Positions 6,641 through 11,750 of a stretch of 11,750 nucleotides of DNA are shown here, piece by piece; position 1 is the stretch's first letter; each line of letters opens with the position of its first letter. Under the pieces are notes generated by a model. The model made no database searches. It worked only from the letters and a program-made list of their open reading frames with translations, and was not told the DNA's origin. The DNA lies in NCBI GenBank assembly GCA_041946865.1, contig JBHGBF010000229.1, positions 1-11,750 on the forward strand, given 5' to 3'. A program made the position numbers and the translations under genes. This DNA comes from RPQK01 sp041946865 (GTDB taxonomy: Bacteria; Acidobacteriota; UBA6911; RPQK01).

Positions 6641-7522
6641 ATGGAAAAGACCAGAGTGGGTTTTATCGGTTTGGGGATCATGGGAAAGCCGATGGCAGGG
6701 CACCTGCTTCGGGCCGGCTTCCCGTTAACCGTCTATAACCGCACGCGGGCCAAGGCGGAAGATCTCGGCAGGGAAGGCGCCTCGGTTGCCGATTCTCCCT
6801 CCCAGGTCGCCGCGGCTTCCGACGTGACGATTACGATGGTATCGGATACTCCAGATGTGGCGGAGGTGGTTGCAGGCCCTCAGGGAATTCTGGAGGGAAT
6901 ACAAGCCGGCGGCCTCGTCGTGGACATGAGCACGGTCTCCCCGGAGGGCGAACGGCAGCTGGACCAGAGGCTGCGGCAGAAGGGATGCCAACTGCTCGAC
7001 GCGCCGGTTTCGGGCGGGGACGTCGGGGCCCGTAACGCGACTCTGGCCATCATGGTCGGAGGTGAGCGCGCCGCCTTCGAACGTATTTTGCCGATGTTGA
7101 AGGTTCTGGGGAAAACGATCACCTACTGCGGCCCGGTGGGGAGCGGCCAGCTGACCAAGCTGTGCAATCAGATCCTGGTTTCGGTCAACCTGCTGGCCGT
7201 CAGTGAAGCTGTCGTGTTCGCCCGGAAGAACGGACTGGATCCGCTCACGATGATAGAGGCGGTGAGCGGCGGCGCGGCGGCGAGCTGGCAGCTTCTGAAC
7301 CTCGGCCCGAAGATCACGAAACGCGATTTCCAGCCGGGCTTCATGGTGGACCTGATGCAGAAGGACTTGAGGCTGATTCTTGAAACGGCGACTGCCAACC
7401 CGACGCCTCTTCCTGCCACGGCGCTCGTGCAGCAGTTGTTCAAGTCCATCCAGATCCGGGGTGAGGGGCGGGAAGGTACGCAGGCGCTGGCCAAAGCGCT
7501 CGAAGCCCTGGCGGGAATCTGA
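6641..7522 (+). CDS. NAD(P)-dependent beta-hydroxyacid dehydrogenase (GarR/MmsB family)
   Basis: A cytosolic oxidoreductase of the family that includes 3-hydroxyisobutyrate dehydrogenase (valine breakdown) and 2-hydroxy-3-oxopropionate (tartronate semialdehyde) reductase. Its 293 residues match the family length. The N-terminal Rossmann motif is GLGIMG (10-15); VYNRT (31-35) at the end of the second strand, with R34, suggests NADP may be preferred. The substrate-binding motif DAPVSGGDVGA is at 120-130, the catalytic lysine is K173 in GQLTKLCNQI with N177 nearby, and KDL (241-243) is the conserved C-terminal lysine site. A strong GGAGGAGG ribosome site ends 2 nt before the ATG. Its 3' end converges on the methyltransferase with 5 nt between stop codons. 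No neighbour shares a pathway with it, so the substrate stays open among the family's small hydroxyacids. Confidence 0.93.
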   Translation: MEKTRVGFIGLGIMGKPMAGHLLRAGFPLTVYNRTRAKAEDLGREGASVADSPSQVAAASDVTITMVSDTPDVAEVVAGPQGILEGIQAGGLVVDMSTVSPEGERQLDQRLRQKGCQLLDAPVSGGDVGARNATLAIMVGGERAAFERILPMLKVLGKTITYCGPVGSGQLTKLCNQILVSVNLLAVSEAVVFARKNGLDPLTMIEAVSGGAAASWQLLNLGPKITKRDFQPGFMVDLMQKDLRLILETATANPTPLPATALVQQLFKSIQIRGEGREGTQALAKALEALAGI

Positions 7523-7527
7523 CCTTT

Positions 7528-8163
7528 TCATTTCCAGGCGAGCAGGGAATAGTGGTCGGCCCGGTCGACCTCGAAACGGAAGATCTGAAAGCCGCACAGT
7601 AACTCCCGCAGCTCGCCTTCCTCGAAATAGTGGTGTGGGACCCCCTTTTCGGGGCCGTCTTCTGGAAGGAAGGTACCGGCTTCGATCTGCCGGAAGCGGC
7701 TCGCCTGGTTCCGGTACTTGGGCACCGTCAGAAAAAGGAGCCCGCCTGGCGCCAGCACTCGTTCGATCTCTGCCACCACTTTGCGAATGCTTGTCGTTTC
7801 CGCGTGATGGATCACCTGCACGGACAAGACGGCTTGAAATGACGCGTCCCGATAGGGAAGAGGGTAGCGAAAGTCGCCAAGTTGGAGCTGGGCGTCCAGC
7901 TGCTCGTTTAGCAGATCCTGCCTGGCCAGGAGGAGACCGCGGGCCGAGTTGTCGAATCCGCAGACGGAGAAACCGGCCCGGGCGAGCGGCAGGATATGCC
8001 TGCCTGATCCGCATCCCAAGTCGAGAACCCGCTTGGCCGATCTGGCTTTCAGGAGGCTGATGATCTCCGGCAGAGCTTCGTGCGGCTGGGTAAAGACGTG
8101 GCCGGACTCGGCATAGATCCGGTCCCAGCCAGGTGAAGACGACCGGTTTTTGAGCTCCATCAT
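7528..8163 (-). CDS. Class I SAM-dependent methyltransferase, substrate unknown
   Basis: A 211-residue protein with a Methyltransf_11-like fold. Motif I is VLDLGCGSGRH (about 45-55) for S-adenosylmethionine binding. An acidic residue ends the second strand (VCGFDNS), and LQLGDFRYPLPYRDASFQAVLS covers the adenine-binding and post-II region. VIHHAET and ERVLAPGGLLFLTVPKY form the later strands, as in ubiquinone/menaquinone and tellurite-resistance type methyltransferases. The start is uncertain between adjacent ATG codons at 8163 and 8160. No ribosome site is visible. The acceptor cannot be assigned: no partner genes are beside it and the C-terminal substrate cap is short. Confidence 0.88.
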   Translation of the reverse strand: MMELKNRSSSPGWDRIYAESGHVFTQPHEALPEIISLLKARSAKRVLDLGCGSGRHILPLARAGFSVCGFDNSARGLLLARQDLLNEQLDAQLQLGDFRYPLPYRDASFQAVLSVQVIHHAETTSIRKVVAEIERVLAPGGLLFLTVPKYRNQASRFRQIEAGTFLPEDGPEKGVPHHYFEEGELRELLCGFQIFRFEVDRADHYSLLAWK

Positions 8164-8167
8164 CGGG

Positions 8168-8176
8168 ATGCTAGCA
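8168..8176 (-). promoter_or_regulatory. Possible extended -10 element for a leaderless methyltransferase transcript
   Basis: On the minus strand the sequence TGCTAGCAT (8176 to 8168) matches an extended -10 (TGN followed by a TATAAT-like hexamer) and ends 4 nt before the tandem ATG start. If used, the transcript would begin at or next to the start codon, which would explain the missing ribosome site. No good -35 was found. Confidence 0.25.
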
Positions 8177-8245
8177 CAAAGGTCCGATCACGGCACGAGG
8201 AGACCAGGCAGAGCCAGCTCAATCAGGATCTCAGTCAGGACCAAG

Positions 8246-8274
8246 GTGAAAAAAGGAAGACTTTAAAATATACT
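8246..8274 (+). promoter_or_regulatory. Candidate sigma-70 promoter of the IS110-like ORF
   Basis: TATACT (8269-8274) is a strong -10 box and GTGAAA (8246-8251) a fair -35, with an optimal 17-bp spacer. The local AT-rich stretch stands out from the GC-rich surroundings. The predicted start near 8281 gives a 40-nt leader that includes the AGGAGG at 8306-8311. Confidence 0.5.
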
Positions 8275-8320
8275 GCGGCAAGGACCCCTCGAGAGTCTAG
8301 GAGCCAGGAGGACAAGACCA

Positions 8321-8761
8321 ATGGACGGGAAGCGTGAATCGTGGTGCGGCTTGGTTGTCCGCCAGGACGGCATCAGCGTGTGTCTGCCAGGCGGCAGGGA
8401 AGGCCAACAGGTCCGGTCGTTCCCGAACACTCCCGAGGACTGCGAAGCGCTGGCCAGATGGCTGAAGGCGGAGGGGTGCTCGCACGTGGCTTTGCGCCCG
8501 GATCACGAGGCGTGGCAACAGGTCCACGGAACCCTGAAGAGACACTTTCAGGTGAAGGTGATTCATGCGCAGCCCATGGCCGGCGCATCTCAGGCCAGCA
8601 AGGCCTGCGCCCAGTGGCTGGCTCAACTGCTGAAAAGCGGACGGTTGGACAAGTTGGACCAGGTAGAACCGATCGGAGACCGGTTCCCGCACTCGGATGA
8701 AGACGCGCTGGGCGGGCAGCCGGGCAAGAAGCCCGAGCATTCGGGGCAGGGGCCGGACTGA
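8321..8761 (+). CDS. IS110-like DEDD domain protein lacking catalytic residues
   Basis: The 146-residue product resembles the N-terminal RuvC-like DEDD domain of IS110 transposases. The matches are G10-L-V-V-R-Q at the GIDVSK strand, VRSFPNTPEDCEALARWLK (31-49), HVALRPDHEAW (55-65) where relatives have VVMEATGVYW, the VIHAQ strand (80-84), and AQWLAQLLKSGRL (97-109) where relatives have DAEWLAQLLRHGLL. By this hand alignment the four acidic residues are replaced by V12, R59, S93 and C96, so nuclease activity is not expected. The C-terminal Tnp domain with the catalytic serine is absent; residues 115-146 form a polar, probably disordered tail. An AGGAGG ribosome site ends 9 nt before the ATG, and a candidate promoter precedes it. 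It is either a decayed insertion-sequence fragment with a surviving frame or a domesticated derivative. The IS110 assignment rests on motif recognition only. Confidence 0.6.
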   Translation: MDGKRESWCGLVVRQDGISVCLPGGREGQQVRSFPNTPEDCEALARWLKAEGCSHVALRPDHEAWQQVHGTLKRHFQVKVIHAQPMAGASQASKACAQWLAQLLKSGRLDKLDQVEPIGDRFPHSDEDALGGQPGKKPEHSGQGPD

Positions 8762-8767
8762 GACTCC

Positions 8768-8852
8768 GGGGGTGCAGGCATCCTGCCTGCCTGCGCCGTC
8801 ACCGCTTTTGATTGGTAAAGGCCGGCACAAGCAGGCAGGAGCCTTGCTCCCC
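8768..8852. repeat. Imperfect GC-rich inverted repeat in the ppdK/IS110-like intergenic space
   Basis: The arm 8768-8797 (GGGGGTGCAGGCATCC then TGCCTGCCTGCGCC) pairs with 8824-8852 (GGCACAAGCAGGCAGGAGCC then TTGCTCCCC), with a few mismatches and a 26-nt loop. It lies between the convergent ends of the IS110-like ORF and ppdK and could act as a bidirectional transcript end, but no T-run follows either arm. It looks like a dispersed REP-type palindrome; copy number elsewhere is unknown to me. Confidence 0.6.
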
Positions 8853-8880
8853 TGGACTTTGGCGAAAGTATACAGATGAA

Positions 8881-11406
8881 TCAACAGGAACCGCTGCTGT
8901 GTGGCTGGCCTACTCCCTCACGGTCGATGGTCTGGAAGGGATTCTTGGGAAGAACTCCCTTTTCCACGTATTCAAGCAGGAATCGAGCCTCGGCGTCGTC
9001 GCGTGAGTAGCCGAACGTCATCTGCGTCAGGTCATTGGTTCCGAACGAGAAGAACTGGGCCAGCTTCGCAATCTCGTCGGCTGTGACAGCAGCTCGCGGG
9101 ATCTCGATCATCGTCCCGAACTTGTACTCGATGGTCATGTTCTTCTCGGCCATCACCTTCCTGGCCACTTCTTCGAGTTGCGGCTGGATGACCTTCAGTT
9201 CGTTGACGTGCCCGGTCAGCGGGATCATCACCTCGGGTTTCACGACGACTCCCTGCCTGGCCATGTTGCAGGCGGCTTCGAAGATCGCCCGAACCTGCAT
9301 CTTGACGATGCCCGGCATCACGATACTCAGGCGTACACCGCGCAGACCCATCATGGGGTTGCTCTCGTGCATGGCCTGGATCGCCTTCAGGAGGCTCTCG
9401 TCCTCGCCAAGTCCTTCCTTGATCCCTTTGACGCGTTTCTCGATGACTTTCTCGAGGAGGTCATGCTCGTTGGGCAGGAACTCATGCAGCGGGGGATCGA
9501 TCAAGCGGATGATAACGGGCAGCCCGTCCATCGCTTTGAAAATGCCTTCAAAGTCGCTGCGCTGGAAGGGGAGCAGCTCATCGAGCGCCTTCTGGCGTTC
9601 GTCCGCGCTCTTGGCGAGAATCATGCGCTGCACAATCGGGAGTCGTTCTTCTTCGAAGAACATATGCTCAGTGCGGCACAGACCGATGCCCTGTGCGCCG
9701 AAAGCGCGGGCCCGCTCGGCGTCGTCCGGGTAATCGGCATTGGCCCAGACCTGCAGGCGGCGCAACTCATCGGCCCAGCACAGAAGCGTGATCAAATCGG
9801 TCTGCTCTTCGAACTTTGGATGTACGGTCGGGATCTGTCCGGCGAAAGCTTCACCGGTCTGGCCGTCGATGGAAATGAATTCGCCTTCCTTGACGACCAC
9901 TCCGCCAGCGGTAAACTGTCTGGCTTTCAAGTCGATCTTGACGTCACTGGCCCCGACAATGCAGGGCACGCCGAACTGTCGGGCAACCACGGCCGCGTGG
10001 CTCGTGGCGCCGCCTTCGCTCGTGAGAATTCCCTTGGCGGCCAGCATTCCGTGCACGTCGTCCGGTTTGGTAAAGGGGCGGACCATAATGACCGCTTTAC
10101 CAGACTTGCCCCACTCTTCGGTGATATCGGCGTCAAAGGCCGCCATTCCGACGGCGGCGCCGGGCGAAGCGTTGACGCCTTTGGCCAGCAGGCGTCCTTC
10201 CTTCGCGGCCGCTTTCTTGGCGTCCGGGTCGAATCCGGGATGCAGAAGGGTGTCAACATCGGAGGGCTTAACCCTCATGACGGCTTCTTTTCTGGAGATG
10301 AGACCTTCGTTGGCCATGTCGACCGCGATCTTCACGGCTGCTTTTGCGGTCCGTTTGCCGTCGCGCGTCTGGAGCATCCACAGCCGCTTGCGCTCGATGG
10401 TGAACTCCACGTCCTGCATTTCCTTGTAATGGAGCTCGAGCTTCTTGCAGATGTCGACGAACTGCGCAAAAGCTTCCGGAAGGTCATTTTGCAGCTCTGC
10501 AATCTTCTTCGTGTTACGGATGCCGGCGACGACGTCCTCGCCTTGAGCATTCAGCAGGTAATCGCCGTAGAGAACCTTCTCTCCGGTGGCAGGATTACGC
10601 GTAAAGTTGACGCCTGTTCCCGAGTCCCAGCCCATGTTTCCAAAAACCATGGTCTGGATGTTGACGGCTGTCCCGAGGTCGTGCGGGATTCCCGCGGCGT
10701 TGCGGTAATCGACGGCGCGCTTGCCGTTCCAACTCTTGAAAACCGCCTCGGTGGCCAGCCGGAGTTGTTCGTACGGGTCTTGAGGGAAATCGAAGCCCTT
10801 GTGCTGCTTCACGATCCCTTTGAAGACCTCGGCCAGGTGTTTCCAGTCTTCCGCGGTCAGGTCGGTATCCGACGTGACCCCGCTCTTCTTCTTGTGCTCG
10901 TCGATCGCTTCTTCGAACGGTTCGTCCGGAATTCCCAGCACAACGCTGCCGAACATCTGGATAAGGCGGCGGTAGGAGTCGTACACAAATCGTTCGTCAC
11001 CCGTCAACTTGATCATGCCCTTGACGGCTTCCTCGTTCAGTCCGATGTTGAGGACCGTGTCCATCATGCCGGGCATCGAAAACTTGGCGCCTGAGCGGCA
11101 GGAAACCAGCAGAGGGTTGTTCGGATCGCCGAACTTCTTCCCGGTCTTGGCCTCAACTTGCTTCATGGCCGCCAGTTCCTGATCCCACATCCCTTCGGGG
11201 AATTTCCCGCCTGCCTTCTGGTATTCGTTGCAGGCTTCGGTAGTCACGGTGAAACCGGGCGGAACCGGGACTCCGATCCGGGTCATTTCGGCCAGGTTGG
11301 CGCCTTTGCCCCCCAGAAGTCCCTTGACTCTATCCCAGCTGCCGGGGCCGACTTTCTTTTCGGCTGCGTCCAGCTCCTCAAACAGGTACACCCATTTGTA
11401 CGACAT
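8881..11406 (-). CDS. ppdK: Pyruvate, phosphate dikinase, C-terminally truncated
   Basis: PPDK interconverts pyruvate, ATP and phosphate with PEP, AMP and pyrophosphate in the cytosol. The N-terminal ATP-grasp part begins with GGKGANLAEM (32-41) and includes MPGMMDTVLNIG (111-122). The swivelling phosphohistidine domain has H470 in SEGGATSHAAVVAR. The TIM-barrel PEP/pyruvate domain shows GIGLCRTEHMF (573-583), NPMMGLRGVRL (683-693) and FSFGTNDLTQMTFGYSRDD (786-804). The family norm is roughly 875-900 residues, but this frame stops at 841. After DREGVG (828-833) the sequence leaves the family and ends QPHSSGSC. The expected GICGEHGGDP segment with the proton-donating cysteine is missing, and I did not find it in the other minus-strand frames downstream. 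The enzyme should be inactive unless the missing part is supplied elsewhere. A good ribosome site (AAGGAGGAAAGG) and promoter are intact, suggesting recent damage. Confidence 0.92.
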   Translation of the reverse strand: MSYKWVYLFEELDAAEKKVGPGSWDRVKGLLGGKGANLAEMTRIGVPVPPGFTVTTEACNEYQKAGGKFPEGMWDQELAAMKQVEAKTGKKFGDPNNPLLVSCRSGAKFSMPGMMDTVLNIGLNEEAVKGMIKLTGDERFVYDSYRRLIQMFGSVVLGIPDEPFEEAIDEHKKKSGVTSDTDLTAEDWKHLAEVFKGIVKQHKGFDFPQDPYEQLRLATEAVFKSWNGKRAVDYRNAAGIPHDLGTAVNIQTMVFGNMGWDSGTGVNFTRNPATGEKVLYGDYLLNAQGEDVVAGIRNTKKIAELQNDLPEAFAQFVDICKKLELHYKEMQDVEFTIERKRLWMLQTRDGKRTAKAAVKIAVDMANEGLISRKEAVMRVKPSDVDTLLHPGFDPDAKKAAAKEGRLLAKGVNASPGAAVGMAAFDADITEEWGKSGKAVIMVRPFTKPDDVHGMLAAKGILTSEGGATSHAAVVARQFGVPCIVGASDVKIDLKARQFTAGGVVVKEGEFISIDGQTGEAFAGQIPTVHPKFEEQTDLITLLCWADELRRLQVWANADYPDDAERARAFGAQGIGLCRTEHMFFEEERLPIVQRMILAKSADERQKALDELLPFQRSDFEGIFKAMDGLPVIIRLIDPPLHEFLPNEHDLLEKVIEKRVKGIKEGLGEDESLLKAIQAMHESNPMMGLRGVRLSIVMPGIVKMQVRAIFEAACNMARQGVVVKPEVMIPLTGHVNELKVIQPQLEEVARKVMAEKNMTIEYKFGTMIEIPRAAVTADEIAKLAQFFSFGTNDLTQMTFGYSRDDAEARFLLEYVEKGVLPKNPFQTIDREGVGQPHSSGSC

Positions 11407-11486
11407 GAACCTTTCCTCCTTCTCCTAATGCGTATGAATTCAGACAATCTGACAATCGGCGCTCTTGGTGTTTAGATAAAGCGGTC

Positions 11487-11515
11487 ATTATACAAGCCGC
11501 GGGAAACCGTGACAA
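11487..11515 (-). promoter_or_regulatory. Near-consensus sigma-70 promoter of ppdK
   Basis: On the minus strand TTGTCA (11510-11515) and a perfect TATAAT (11487-11492) are separated by exactly 17 bp. The start site should lie near 11480, leaving a leader of about 74 nt. The leader contains a small TCAGA/TCTGA hairpin (11440-11452) and the AAGGAGG ribosome site. This is the best promoter in the window. Confidence 0.8.
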
Positions 11516-11598
11516 GGCTGTGCCGAGTGGTTTTGTAACCCCTCAGTTTTCGTACGGCGAGGCGCCGACGGCGCCACAGAGTCAAGCGCAAAGCGCCA

Positions 11599-11623
11599 CT
11601 GCGCCGCAAGCGCAGCGTTTTTT
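11599..11623 (+). terminator. Weak terminator-like hairpin inside copy 3
   Basis: CTGCGC (11599-11604) pairs with GCGCAG (11610-11615) around a 5-nt loop, followed by CG and six T residues (11618-11623). It has the form of an intrinsic terminator on the plus strand, but the stem is short and no plus-strand gene lies directly upstream, so its role is doubtful. Confidence 0.25.
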
Positions 11624-11728
11624 GCGGACCGTCAGCGGACGGGAAGCGCGTCGGGTGCGTGCCGGAACCAAGATAGATTCGTACTGAAGGCACGCACCCG
11701 ACGCGCTTCCCGTCCGCTGACGGTCCGC
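11624..11728. repeat. 40-bp perfect inverted repeat with 25-nt loop
   Basis: Bases 11624-11663 (GCGGACCGTCAGCGGACGGG through GTGCGTGCC) are the exact reverse complement of 11689-11728. The spacer 11664-11688 is relatively AT-rich. It forms the core of copy 3 and would fold into a very long hairpin as RNA or a cruciform as DNA. Copy 2 has only the outer part of this core. Confidence 0.93.
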
Positions 11729-11750
11729 TGGAAAGCGCTGCGCTTGCGGC

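Larger units (their letters stand above)
11535..11750 (+). mobile_element. MITE-like element, copy 3 (partial, cut by window end)
   Basis: It starts with GTAACCCCTCAGTTTTC at 11535 and aligns with the reverse complement of copy 2 through the CGGCGAGGC and GCGCCACAGAG blocks to the shared GCGGACCGTCAGC interior. It then diverges into a longer core: a 40-bp perfect inverted repeat (11624-11663 and 11689-11728). The sequence after 11728 begins the expected mirror-image arm (GCTGCGCTTGCGGC), and the rest lies past the window. The left flank 11527-11534 (GTGGTTTT) is the predicted target duplication. It sits upstream of the ppdK promoter without disrupting it. Confidence 0.82.

Noticed and set aside
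7380..8060. Plus-strand 226-codon ORF across the dehydrogenase end and the methyltransferase
   Set aside because: It overlaps two well-supported genes, is rich in Arg/Ser/Pro, and shows no domain.
9178..11094. Long 638-codon plus-strand ORF opposite ppdK
   Set aside because: The ppdK strand has continuous family motifs over the whole stretch. This frame is a codon-bias shadow in GC-rich DNA.

Overview
This window reads as chromosomal DNA of a GC-rich bacterium. It carries housekeeping genes (recA, mutM, a Gln tRNA), a long two-domain SppA with an N-terminal membrane anchor, and intergenic spaces filled with GC-rich palindromic and tandem repeats. The long SppA suggests a diderm. The repeat-laden spacers and this gene mix would fit Acidobacteriota or a similar soil or subsurface phylum, but I cannot fix the phylum from sequence alone.

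Layout. Position 1-59 is the end of a short inverted-repeat element. An acetyl-CoA acetyltransferase (203-1384) and a 3-hydroxybutyryl-CoA dehydrogenase (1447-2295) follow; together they make and reduce acetoacetyl-CoA. recA (2379-3407) is read in the same direction. The 432-base gap after recA holds a 56-bp tandem repeat and a complete 189-bp non-autonomous element with an exact 8-bp target duplication. A tRNA-Gln(TTG) lies only 13 nt before mutM. sppA runs convergently into mutM with an 8-bp overlap. Divergent from sppA is a beta-hydroxyacid dehydrogenase (GarR/MmsB family), whose end converges on a SAM methyltransferase. A short ORF (8321-8761) follows; it resembles the N-terminal DEDD domain of IS110 transposases but lacks all four acidic residues. 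Last comes pyruvate phosphate dikinase on the minus strand (8881-11406), which has a near-consensus promoter but lacks its C-terminal end with the catalytic cysteine. The window closes inside a third copy of the inverted-repeat element.

The most interesting points are three. First, a mobile MITE-like family has three copies here, one with an exact TSD and ends like those of IS66 elements. Second, the IS110-like protein has lost its catalytic residues but keeps a promoter and ribosome binding site, so it may be domesticated. Third, ppdK is truncated immediately next to that ORF. I found no clear new multi-gene system; most genes are ordinary metabolic and repair functions.
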